Notes: a model not told the origin generated them from the sequence alone. Shown: positions 33,590 to 40,883, counted from the first letter of the stretch. The stretch: DNA of 64,000 nucleotides from Clostridiales bacterium (GCA_019419865.1 JAHZIG010000006.1:86642-150641); one strand, 5' to 3'. Translations and numbers: made by a program.

Positions 33590-34000
33590 TTTACGTTCCC
33601 TAAAACTCCCTAAAGCTCCCTAAAAGAATCGCGTTTTTTCGGGGGTTTCGCGTTGAACGGGGAAATTAGGGAGGGTTTTTCCTATTCCTTTATATATTTA
33701 TTTTTTATATTATATTTTTTCTTTTTCAAGTAACTTATTATAAAAAAGTTCTCTAAACTCCCTAAAAATCCGGAAAATACCGTGAAAACGTTATTTTTTT
33801 AGGGACTTTTGCAAAAAAATACTCCCTAAACGCTCCCTAAAAGCTCCCTAAAACTCCCTAAAACTATTTTACACTTTTACATATATTTCTATCTGTTCAA
33901 TTTACGCCCATCAGTAAAATCTGTATGAAAGAAAAAACTCCCTAAAAAGTTAGTCAAAACGGCGCAAAGCCCGTAAAAACGTTATAAATTTTAGGGAGTT
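33590..34000. repeat. Cluster of about 12 CTCCCTAAA repeats
   Basis: The 9-mer CTCCCTAAA occurs in direct orientation at 33606, 33616, 33758, 33822, 33833, 33844, 33854 and 33938. A truncated TCCCTAAA lies at 33597, and inverted TTAGGGA(G) copies at 33666, 33799 and 33991. Runs are spaced 10-11 bp, one helical turn. The region is AT-rich, has no gene and looks iteron-like. Confidence 0.85.
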
Positions 34001-34119
34001 CTATTTTTGTGATAATATTTCGTATAGGTAAAACTTTAGATAAAAGTATAAAAATGGGGAAAATACCCCCATTGGGTATATTGGCGAGAACTATCGCGAG
34101 GTAGTTTTCCCGGACGAAC
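34001..34119. other. Rest of the non-coding stretch 33421-34177
   Basis: No gene is seen between the esterase stop and the DUF2442 gene (757 bases). Besides the truncated MITE and the CTCCCTAAA cluster it holds the terminator of the minus-strand cassette. A GGGGAAAATACCCCC hairpin-like string lies near 34056-34070. Confidence 0.5.
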
Positions 34120-34145
34120 AAAAACGGAGCGGGTCGACCGCTCCG
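34120..34145 (-). terminator. Terminator of the RHH/DUF4160/DUF2442 cassette
   Basis: On the minus strand, CGGAGCGGTCGACCCGCTCCG forms a compact stem followed by TTTTTG. Confidence 0.8.
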
Positions 34146-34177
34146 AGTATAGTTATTCTATTTTTGATAATGTTGTC

Positions 34178-34447
34178 TTAGTTTCTTTGCGCAAAAATTT
34201 CGTTTGCCGCTTTGCCGATCTTATAAAGCTTGTCGGGGCAAATATCTATCTCTTCGCCGTTTTCGTCGCGCCATGCAACGGCTCCAAAGCTTATATATGC
34301 TCTGCTAAATAAATCGACGTTTTTAAGCGGCGAAAATACCGGTTTATCAAGAGCCGGTCTAATGTCGCAGATTTTTGTTTGGCCGTCGTTAAACGTTACC
34401 GAAAGTAAATAATTGTCGAGCGGTTTTACGCTTACAGCGTTTATCAT
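34178..34447 (-). CDS. DUF2442 family protein
   Basis: The 89-aa protein matches the DUF2442 pattern: an opening I-x-A-V-x-V-x-P block, then LLSVTFNDGQTKICDIRPAL, and a central PVFSPLKNVDLFSRAYISFGAVAW. It lies 13 nt downstream of a DUF4160 gene. These two families are repeatedly neighbours in bacteria, and the pair has toxin-antitoxin-like genetics in appearance, but no activity has been established that I can cite. Soluble; probably DNA- or partner-binding. Confidence 0.88.
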   Translation of the reverse strand: MINAVSVKPLDNYLLSVTFNDGQTKICDIRPALDKPVFSPLKNVDLFSRAYISFGAVAWRDENGEEIDICPDKLYKIGKAANEIFAQRN

Positions 34448-34460
34448 ATGAGAATCCCCC

Positions 34461-34718
34461 TTATCTTAAAGGCTCTATTTTAAATAACGGTTCGCCCTGT
34501 TCGATCAATTTCCAATTTGCGTTTAGTTCGTCTTTGTGTATTTCTATCCAAGCGGCGACAAGCTTATGCTGACGTTTTGGAAAATCGCCGTCTATGACGT
34601 TTCCGTCAAAATCATACGAGGCTTGATATTCGCCGAAAAAGGCGTGTAAATGAGGCGGGTTATGTTCGTCGTTGTACATTCTGATTAAAATACCGTAAAA
34701 CATTGAAATTGTCGGCAT
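34461..34718 (-). CDS. DUF4160 family protein
   Basis: The 85-aa protein has the DUF4160 signature: PTISMFYGILIRMY followed by HNPPHLHAFFGEY and a WIEIHKDELNANWKL ending. The start is set at ATG 34718 because AAAGG lies 9 nt upstream; the earlier in-frame ATG at 34727 abuts that site. It is the middle gene of a three-gene minus-strand cassette behind an RHH protein and before DUF2442. The conserved histidines in NPPHLHA could bind metal or nucleic acid; the function is unknown. Confidence 0.88.
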   Translation of the reverse strand: MPTISMFYGILIRMYNDEHNPPHLHAFFGEYQASYDFDGNVIDGDFPKRQHKLVAAWIEIHKDELNANWKLIEQGEPLFKIEPLR

Positions 34719-34758
34719 AGCGTCCATCCTTTCTGTAATAGATTTATTTGAAAATTAC

Positions 34759-34962
34759 TTATAACTCGATTTCTTCGCCTGTATCGGCTTTAATTTTAGT
34801 CTGTACAGCCTTTTTTATATATCCGTTTAAACTCTCGCCGTGTTCTTCTGCGATATCTTTCAAAACCTGTTTTTGGCCTCTTTTTACCCGTATTTTTATC
34901 TCGTCGTACGCTTTTGCGTTATACTTCTTAACCGCTCTTTTTTGAGCTTCTGTCAGCGCCAT
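34759..34962 (-). CDS. Ribbon-helix-helix (Arc-like) small regulator
   Basis: The 67-aa protein begins with the short basic helix MALTEAQKRAVKKYNAKAYD, then a beta strand (EIKIRVKRG) and helices (KDIAEEHGESLNGYIKKAVQ). This is the Arc/MetJ ribbon-helix-helix layout found in many antitoxins and plasmid regulators. Ribosome site AGAGG. It is first in a cassette with DUF4160 and DUF2442 and probably autoregulates it. Its promoter region overlaps, in the other direction, a consensus promoter for a small RNA. Confidence 0.85.
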   Translation of the reverse strand: MALTEAQKRAVKKYNAKAYDEIKIRVKRGQKQVLKDIAEEHGESLNGYIKKAVQTKIKADTGEEIEL

Positions 34963-34976
34963 ATCGCTTCAACCTC

Positions 34977-35005
34977 TTGACATAGATTATTTTATATGTT
35001 ATAAT
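34977..35005 (+). promoter_or_regulatory. Consensus promoter of a candidate antisense RNA
   Basis: TTGACA (34977-34982), exactly 17 bp, TATAAT (35000-35005): a perfect match, with no protein gene downstream on this strand. Confidence 0.85.
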
Positions 35006-35011
35006 CTGAGT

Positions 35012-35096
35012 ACAAAAGAGCGGTTTTGACCGTTCCGCAAAAATAGATTAACTAAATTAGTCGCCCTATCCGCAAAATGGGGCGACTATTTTTTTA
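35012..35096 (+). ncRNA. Candidate type I antitoxin RNA, about 85 nt
   Basis: A transcript from the consensus promoter would run from about 35012 to the T-run at 35088-35094. It would contain a 5' hairpin (GAGCGG-TTTTGA-CCGTTC) and a 3' terminator hairpin. Its 3' part is fully complementary to the 3' end of the converging mRNA for a 20-residue hydrophobic peptide. Its 5' segment TGAGTACAAA...AGAGCGG also recurs in the 5' leader of the peptide mRNA. Confidence 0.55.
35059..35096. terminator. Shared terminator of the antisense RNA and peptide gene
   Basis: An 8-bp stem AGTCGCCC / GGGGCGACT has a 13-nt loop. On the plus strand it is followed by ATTTTTTTA, a classical terminator. On the minus strand it lies just after the peptide stop codon and is followed only by AATTTAG. 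Confidence 0.75.
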
Positions 35097-35148
35097 TGTA
35101 AATAATTATCAACAATATCAAAATTAATATAATTTCAATATCATACAT
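35086..35148 (-). CDS. 20-residue hydrophobic peptide, candidate type I toxin
   Basis: ATG at 35148 follows a strong AAAGGGGGTG ribosome site. The product is MYDIEIILILILLIIIYIKK: a short N-terminus, about 15 consecutive aliphatic residues (one membrane helix) and a basic Lys-Lys end. That layout is typical of membrane-acting type I toxins. A longer 70-aa frame exists but would need a start without a ribosome site, upstream of the likely transcription start. It is convergent with the antisense RNA. No named family is recognised. Confidence 0.55.
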   Translation of the reverse strand: MYDIEIILILILLIIIYIKK

Positions 35149-35217
35149 ATCAACACCCCCTTTCGGTAGGTGTCGGAACAGTCGCCGCCGCTCTTTTAAT
35201 TTGTACTCATTGCGATT
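35149..35217 (-). promoter_or_regulatory. Leader of the candidate toxin mRNA
   Basis: The leader of about 63 nt contains TGAGTACAAATTAAAAGAGC and a hairpin GAGCGG-CGGCGA-CTGTTC. This mirrors the 5' region of the converging RNA, as expected if one ancestral promoter-leader unit was duplicated in inverted orientation. Confidence 0.5.
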
Positions 35218-35246
35218 ATTATAACATGCGTATCTACTGTGCACAA
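35218..35246 (-). promoter_or_regulatory. Promoter of the candidate toxin gene
   Basis: On the minus strand, TTGTGC (35246-35241), 17 bp, TATAAT (35223-35218). Confidence 0.65.
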
Positions 35247-35300
35247 TATAAATGTTGCACAAAATCTGCTGCATACATTTGGCTATTATGATTACCAATA

Positions 35301-35492
35301 TAGCAACATAGAGATTAGCGATTAGAGAATAGCGAATAGGAGCCTAATACGCTTATGCAACGTAAAAACGGCGACTGTAACCGCATAGGAAAACAGAGTA
35401 TTCAATTTTCCGCTTGCCGTAGCGTTTGGCGTTAAAGCGGCAAATTTCCGCCCCTAATCGCTATTCTCTAATCGCTAATCTCTATGTTGCTA
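35301..35492. repeat. MITE-like element, complete copy (192 bp)
   Basis: Terminal inverted repeats of about 40 bp start TAGCAACATAGAGATTAGCG on the left and, read inward from the right, TAGCAACATAGAGATTAGCG again. The termini are made of 7-bp units such as GATTAGC and GATTAGA. The interior (CATAGGAAAACAGAGTATT and GGCGTTAAAGCGGCAAATTT) matches the other copies. There is no coding capacity, so it is non-autonomous. The right end touches the stop codon of the SDR gene. Confidence 0.85.
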
Positions 35493-36212
35493 CGTTGTTA
35501 TGTATCCGCCGTTTACGCCGAGGACCTGTCCGGTTATGTACGACGCGGAGTCCGTGCCGAGAAAATACGCGGCTTCGGCTATGTCGGCGGCGGAGCCGAG
35601 TCTGCCTAAGGGTATGTCGGTCTTGAATTCGTCTATTACTTCCTTAGATACGTCCGCGTTCATGTCGGTGTCTATAAAGCCGGGCGCTATGCAGTTGACC
35701 CGTATCCCGGACGGCGCCAGCTCCTTTGCAAGCGCCTTGGTCATGCCGATCAGCCCCGCCTTGGCGGCGGAGTAGGCGACCTCGCAGGAGCTGCCGGTCT
35801 GCCCCCACATAGAGGATATATTGATTATGCAGCCGGACTTGTTATGTATCATGTACGGCAAAAACGCCTGCGTGACGCGGTACGCGCCCGACAGGTTTGT
35901 GTTTATCATCCTGTCCCACGAATCTTCGGTTATATCGCAAAACAGCTCGAACCCCGATATCCCGGCGTTGTTTATAAGGATATCCACCCCGCCGAATCTC
36001 TCGGTCACCTCGCCGTACATCGCCTTTACGGCTTTGGGACTGGAAATATCCGCGCATACGGCGAACCCGCCGAGCTTGTCGGCCAAAACTTCGGCTTTTC
36101 TTTTGGATCTGTTGTAGTTTATTATAACAAAGTACCCGCGCTCCGCGTACTTTTTAGCTATCGCCTCGCCTATCCCGCGAGACGCTCCCGTTACCAAAAC
36201 CTTTTTATTCAT
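35490..36212 (-). CDS. SDR-family oxidoreductase, FabG-like
   Basis: The 240-aa NAD(P)-dependent short-chain dehydrogenase/reductase has TGASRGIGEAIA (cofactor motif, residues about 8-19), DILINNAGISG, and the catalytic IINISSMWG Ser with YSAAKAG (Tyr-x3-Lys). It ends in TGQVLGVNGGY. It resembles 3-oxoacyl-ACP reductases, but it lies outside a fab operon, so the substrate is open. The start is ATG 36212 behind GAGGAGCGAGGAGCG. The last two or three codons and the TAG stop are supplied by the terminus of the adjacent repeat element. Confidence 0.92.
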   Translation of the reverse strand: MNKKVLVTGASRGIGEAIAKKYAERGYFVIINYNRSKRKAEVLADKLGGFAVCADISSPKAVKAMYGEVTERFGGVDILINNAGISGFELFCDITEDSWDRMINTNLSGAYRVTQAFLPYMIHNKSGCIINISSMWGQTGSSCEVAYSAAKAGLIGMTKALAKELAPSGIRVNCIAPGFIDTDMNADVSKEVIDEFKTDIPLGRLGSAADIAEAAYFLGTDSASYITGQVLGVNGGYITT

Positions 36213-36619
36213 AATTCGCTCCTCGCTCCTCTTGACGCGATAGGCTCGGCCGCGCCCGCTCCGCGTTCCATACGGGCTTTTCGACCTAAACGCCGATCTC
36301 CGTCTTTCTTTTAGATCATTATAACACACGCCGCCCGCAAATAAAAGGAAAAACGCTTATAAAAATCATATTTTGCGTTTACTTAACGCGTTAAAGCTGT
36401 TATTATATAAATGAGATATATAGCGGGATCAAAGCGGCGTCCGCGGAAATATACCGGCGCGGTTTAAATTTTAAAATTGAATCATAAGCTGTACATTCAA
36501 TGCGGTTTATGCAATATCGCTATAAATCCCGCAAATATTTGTATAAAATTTCCGCAACAAATCCGGCCTATGAGTTGTCTTATTATAAAAAGTTTTTTTA
36601 TACAGGGAGGTAGCGAAAC
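36213..36619. other. Divergent spacer between the SDR and serpin genes
   Basis: 407 bases without a gene. It must contain both divergent promoters: AT-rich strings such as TTATTATATAAATGAG near 36397-36413 are possible -10 regions, but no clean pair stands out. There is no MITE copy here. Confidence 0.5.
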
Positions 36620-38506
36620 ATGAAGAAAATCATCTGCTTTTTACTGGCGGTCTGCGTCCTGACGTCCGGAGCGTCCTTGGCGTTCGCGGCGGGCGCGGCT
36701 GAAGACGTTGGATCGAGGACGGCTGAGACCGAGGAGAGCGCCGATACTATCCAAGAGGCCGGAGCGGTTGAAGCAAACGGATCGGGAGCAAACGCGGCGA
36801 CCGGCGCGGCCGAGACCTATACTATAGGCGAGCTGGAAATCCCGTACGACGAGAACGGAGCGGCGGCGCTCGACGCGCTGGGTCTGTTTAAGGGAACGGG
36901 CGCGGGTTACGCGCTGGACGAGAACCTGACCCGCGCGCAGGCTATAGTGATGGTATTGCGTATGATAGGAGAGGAGGACGAGGTTCGCGCCGCGATCGGA
37001 GACCGACATTTTATAGATACCTACGGACACTGGGCGGGCGACGCGATCGAATACGCCTACGGCCGCGGCTATATAAACGGCACGAGCGAGAACGAGTTTA
37101 CCCCGGAGCGAAGCGTTACCGGGCGTGAGTTTGTAAAAATGCTGCTCGGCGCGATGGGATACGATAATCTTACGTTAGAGAACGCGTACGAAAAGGCCGT
37201 GGAGACCGATCTCCTGCTCAATAACTACACCAGGACGGCGGTCGCGACGGACGGCTACGAACTAAAGCGGAGCGACGTAGTCAGGATATGCCGCGGCGCC
37301 CTGCTCAGCGAACTGCCCGACGGACGTATGCTCAAGGAGTTGCTGATAGAGAGAGGGGTATTTACCGACGCTGAATTTGGAGACGTTATGGGGAGCGCGA
37401 CCCCGGTTATAAGCGCGACTCCGCTTTTGAGAGAGGACAGGGATTTTGCGTGGAACCTCAACTCCGAGGCGCCGACCGATCAAAACTATATGTTCTCGCC
37501 GTTTAGTATAAAAGCGGCGCTCGCTATGGCCGCGAACGGCGCGGAGGGCGAGACGAGACGGGAGATACTCGACGCGCTGGGCGTCGAGGACTTAGACGCG
37601 TTTAACGACAGGATTCGGTATTTGATCGACAGCTATTCAAACAACTATTATCTGACTCTAAGCGTCGCCAATTCCATCTGGCTCAACCGCGACTACCCAT
37701 ATGCGGAAGACGCGGAGTTTAGCGATACGTTCAGGGCGATAATAGAGAAGATGTATTCCGGCGAGGTCGGGGTTGTGAATAACTCAAACGCTGTGGATAC
37801 TGTGAATAACTGGGTCGAGGAAAACACCTCCGGCAGGATAACCGATATAATAAATTCCCCCAATTTCCTCGCGGCGCTTGTCAATACGGTGTACTTCAAG
37901 GGCGAGTGGTTTGATGAATTCGAGCCTGAAGATAACGATTTCAAGACGTTTACAAGCCGGGACGGAAGCGAAACGGAACTTGAGTTTATGAACCGGACGG
38001 GATACTACGGCTATTACGAAAACAAATCGATGCGGATGATAGCTATCCCGTATAAGGACATGGATACGGATATCGCTATGTATATCGCGATCGGCGCCGG
38101 ACGCGCGGTCGATCTCGACCGGTATATACCCGAGATGGAGAGCGCTTATGTGAATTTATCCATACCTAAGTTTAAGACCGAGTACAGCGTAGAATTAAAA
38201 GACGTACTAAGCGAGCTGGGGATAGAGAAAGCCTTTTCGGAGTCCGATGCGGAGCTTAGCGGCATGATCGATAATTATCCTATGAATATGTTTATCGACG
38301 AGGTCGTGCATAAGACATATATCAGCATAGACGAGATAGGGACCGAAGCCGCCGCCGCGACCGCGATCATGGCAGGCGGAAGCGGCGCCAGTCAGCCGCC
38401 CGAGCCGATCGACTTTATCGCCGACGAGCCGTTTACGTATTTCATATATGATAGGGCGAACGACGAGATACTGTTTGTGGGAGAATATTCAAAAGCAACA
38501 ACGTAG
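36620..38506 (+). CDS. SLH-anchored serpin (serine protease inhibitor)
   Basis: The 628-aa protein has a signal peptide (about 23 residues), an Ala/Glu-rich linker, and SLH units at about 75-230 (LTRAQAIVMVLRMIG, AIEYAYGRGYINGTSENEFTPER and a third). A complete serpin domain follows at about 270-625, with the landmarks YMFSPFSIKAALAMAANGA, NTVYFKGEW and a C-terminal PFTYFIYDRANDEILFVGEY. The reactive loop EIGTEAAAATAIMAGGSG has the small-residue hinge of inhibitory serpins; by standard numbering P1 is about Ser or Gly, which suggests elastase- or subtilisin-like targets. It would protect surface enzymes from proteases. The stop codon lies in a MITE terminus. Confidence 0.93.
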   Translation: MKKIICFLLAVCVLTSGASLAFAAGAAEDVGSRTAETEESADTIQEAGAVEANGSGANAATGAAETYTIGELEIPYDENGAAALDALGLFKGTGAGYALDENLTRAQAIVMVLRMIGEEDEVRAAIGDRHFIDTYGHWAGDAIEYAYGRGYINGTSENEFTPERSVTGREFVKMLLGAMGYDNLTLENAYEKAVETDLLLNNYTRTAVATDGYELKRSDVVRICRGALLSELPDGRMLKELLIERGVFTDAEFGDVMGSATPVISATPLLREDRDFAWNLNSEAPTDQNYMFSPFSIKAALAMAANGAEGETRREILDALGVEDLDAFNDRIRYLIDSYSNNYYLTLSVANSIWLNRDYPYAEDAEFSDTFRAIIEKMYSGEVGVVNNSNAVDTVNNWVEENTSGRITDIINSPNFLAALVNTVYFKGEWFDEFEPEDNDFKTFTSRDGSETELEFMNRTGYYGYYENKSMRMIAIPYKDMDTDIAMYIAIGAGRAVDLDRYIPEMESAYVNLSIPKFKTEYSVELKDVLSELGIEKAFSESDAELSGMIDNYPMNMFIDEVVHKTYISIDEIGTEAAAATAIMAGGSGASQPPEPIDFIADEPFTYFIYDRANDEILFVGEYSKATT

Positions 38507-38682
38507 AGATTAGGAATTAGAGATTAGGAATTAGGGGGCGAAAACGCTCCAGTAGCGTGAAAACGACTTCTGTAGCCGTATAGGAAAACGGAGTATTTCC
38601 TTTCCGCCTACGCTTGCGTTCGGCGTTACAGCGGCGGATTTTACCCCCTATTCGCTATTCGCTAATCTCTAATCGCTACGTT
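38500..38682. repeat. MITE-like element, complete copy (183 bp)
   Basis: Both ends read AACGTAG inward, followed by GATTAG-type heptamers (AGATTAGGAATTAG on the left; GCGATTAGAGATTAGC inward from the right). The interior TATAGGAAAACGGAGTATTT and GGCGTTACAGCGGCGG matches the copy at 35301-35492. The first AACGTAG provides the stop codon of the serpin gene. Confidence 0.85.
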
Positions 38683-38729
38683 AGGAAAAATTTATAAAAT
38701 CATTAAATAAAATCATGGAGGGATAGAGT

Positions 38730-40460
38730 ATGTATTGTTTGAAAAAGAGATTCATTTGCATTCTGTTCGTATTTGTATTGACCGCGGTTTTGGCGGTGAG
38801 CGCGGCGAGCGTCTTTGCCGAGGGGATCGACGTTGGAGAGATCGAATATATCGACATATCCGATGAAGATATGAATACTTTATATTCCGATCATGTCGCG
38901 TACGACGTTGAAAGCGGAAAGCCGATACCGCTCAGCGGATCGCGCGGCGAATATTTGTACTATTTCGACGGCGAACTTGGCGAAGAAGGCGCGGCGGTGG
39001 AATCGCGTTTGGCGGAGCCGATAGCCTTTACGGATATTCCGGGGTCGAGTAACTATTACGTGGACTACCTGTCGGCGCGAGGCGTCGTGCAGGGTAATCC
39101 CGATGGAACGTTTTGCGGCGACGCGTTCGTCAGCCGCGCCGAGGCGTGCGCGATGCTCGCGAGGCTGTTCGGGATAGAGGAGGCGGATTTCGAGCCTATC
39201 TATGCGGACGTCGCGGCGGACGACTGGTACTCAGGTTACGTGTGCGCGCTGAACAGATTGGGGATAGTAGAGACGGACGAGAACTTTAACCCCGACCGGA
39301 CGGTGACGCGGGAAGAGCTAAACACGATGTTTTACAGGATCTTAAGCTCGCTCCCGGGCTATGAGGCGCCGCCCGAGGAGGGATACGACGGCATGTTCTC
39401 AAGCTCGCTCGACGCGGATTCTATCTCGCAATACGCGGTGGAAGCGTACGCGGGGCTTGAGTATAACGGTTATATAACCTTGGATCAAACCGCGGCCTAC
39501 GAAGGCGACTATGGTTATTACAATCCGCAGGTCGAGCTGAACCGTTACAACACCGCGGAAGTGTTCAGGCTCCACGCTGAGCGGTTCATGCTGTTGAATT
39601 ATCCGGCGATAGCGAAAGACGCGGCTATAGAGTACGGCTTTGACCGGGAAATGCCGATCATCGACGGCTCGACTTCTTCGTATCCGATAACCCAGGCGGT
39701 ATATAGCAGGCTGTTTGAAAACTCGGAGAATCATCCGGACATGCCGGCGGCGCACAGCAAGACGATCGAATCGTATAAAAGACTGATAAACGGCGAGGTC
39801 GATATAATAATAGTTCCCGACCCGAGCGAGGACGCGACGGCGCTTGCGGAGCAGTCGGGCGTGGAGCTTGAGTTCGTCCCTATCGCCAACGAAGCGCTCG
39901 TGTTCTTCACCAACGGCGGCAACAGTATAACAGGGCTTACGACCCAGCAGATAAAGGACATATACATAAACAACGCGTACGACAACTGGAGCCAGCTGGG
40001 CGGAGAGGACGCGCCGTTTGCAGCATATTGCCGGAATAACGACAGCGGCAGTCACGCGCAGATGGAAAAATTTTTCCTGGATGGACAGGAGATAAACGAG
40101 GACATACGCAGGGAAAACATTTCCTTAGCGATGGCGAGCATATTGACGGACGTAGAGGACTACGGCGACAATAACCCGGGAAGCTACGCGCTGGGATACA
40201 GTATGTATTATTACTTCAATGCCGCGACGCGGACGCTTGGCCCGCTCGACTTAAAGCTGCTCGCAGTCGACGGAATAACCCCGTCGGACGAGACGATAGC
40301 GGACGGAAGCTACGGGCTCGCGACCTATTATTACGCAGTCCTGCGCGCCGACGAGCCGGATGATTCGCCAGCGTCCAAAATGGCGGAATACCTCCTATCC
40401 GACGCCGGACAAGAGTGTATAAGCAACGCGGGTTTTGGCAACGTAGGGATTAGGGATTAG
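38730..40460 (+). CDS. SLH-anchored PstS-like solute-binding protein
   Basis: The 576-aa protein has a signal peptide (about 31 residues), a short acidic region, and SLH units at about 90-230 (VDYLSARGVVQGNPDGTFCGDAFVSRAEA, then ALNRLGIVETDENFNPDRTVTREE). A phosphate-binding-protein-like fold follows at about 300-575, with IDGSTSSYPITQAV, NEALVFFTNGGN, LTTQQIKDIYI and CRNNDSGSHAQMEKFF. No lipobox and no pst operon follow, so it is a cell-wall-anchored binding protein rather than a classical transporter subunit. The final residues VGIRD and the TAG stop come from the repeat element. Confidence 0.88.
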   Translation: MYCLKKRFICILFVFVLTAVLAVSAASVFAEGIDVGEIEYIDISDEDMNTLYSDHVAYDVESGKPIPLSGSRGEYLYYFDGELGEEGAAVESRLAEPIAFTDIPGSSNYYVDYLSARGVVQGNPDGTFCGDAFVSRAEACAMLARLFGIEEADFEPIYADVAADDWYSGYVCALNRLGIVETDENFNPDRTVTREELNTMFYRILSSLPGYEAPPEEGYDGMFSSSLDADSISQYAVEAYAGLEYNGYITLDQTAAYEGDYGYYNPQVELNRYNTAEVFRLHAERFMLLNYPAIAKDAAIEYGFDREMPIIDGSTSSYPITQAVYSRLFENSENHPDMPAAHSKTIESYKRLINGEVDIIIVPDPSEDATALAEQSGVELEFVPIANEALVFFTNGGNSITGLTTQQIKDIYINNAYDNWSQLGGEDAPFAAYCRNNDSGSHAQMEKFFLDGQEINEDIRRENISLAMASILTDVEDYGDNNPGSYALGYSMYYYFNAATRTLGPLDLKLLAVDGITPSDETIADGSYGLATYYYAVLRADEPDDSPASKMAEYLLSDAGQECISNAGFGNVGIRD

Positions 40461-40796
40461 GCGGTAAAATGGGCGGCTGTAACAACGTAGGGATTAGAGA
40501 TTAGCGATTAGCGAATAGGGGCGGAAATTTGCCGCTGTAACGCTTGACAGCTTTGCTTGCGGAAATGAATGATCTGTTTCCCTATCACGTTACAGCCGCC
40601 GTTTTTTCGGATACAGAAGCGTAATGGAACTCCTATTCGCTATTCTCTAATCGCTAATCGCTACGTTCGCAGCCTAAACGGCGGCTTTAGGCGGGAATGG
40701 AAAACGTCGTGTCCTTTTCCGCTTAAGAAGCCGAATGATGTTAATGTAAGCTTTTTGCGCCCTAACGCCTAATTCCTAAGTTTCTAACTCCTATGT
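40440..40796. repeat. Outer MITE-like element interrupted by a second copy
   Basis: The left part is 40440-40483 (AACGTAGGGATTAGGGATTA onward). The right part is 40668-40796 and ends in CTAATTCCTAAGTTTCTAAC and CCTATGTT, the inverse of the terminus type. Another complete element (40484-40667) sits between them, so this looks like a nested insertion. Confidence 0.6.
40484..40667. repeat. MITE-like element, complete nested copy (184 bp)
   Basis: Both ends are AACGTAG (40484-40490 and, inverted, 40661-40667). They are followed by GGATTAGAGATTAGCGATTA and, from the right, CGATTAGCGATTAGAGAATA. Its interior, read on the minus strand, aligns with the copy at 35301 (GGCGGCTGTAACGTGATAGG; GCGTTACAGCGGCAAATTTC). 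Confidence 0.85.
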
Positions 40797-40807
40797 TAAA
40801 AAAACGC

Positions 40808-40836
40808 TTGACAAACATTATGGAGCGTGGTATAAT
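40808..40836 (+). promoter_or_regulatory. Promoter of the tRNA-Ser genes
   Basis: TTGACA (40808-40813), 17 bp, TATAAT (40831-40836): a perfect match 48 bp before the first tRNA. Confidence 0.85.
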
Positions 40837-40883
40837 ACTTAAGTCGCTGATTGGTAGGGGATCTTCTTAGGCGGCGCAGACAC

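Noticed and set aside
35086..35298. 70-aa version of the hydrophobic peptide gene
   Set aside because: The upstream 50 codons contain the promoter and leader, and the start lacks a ribosome site; only the last 20 codons have a proper translation signal.
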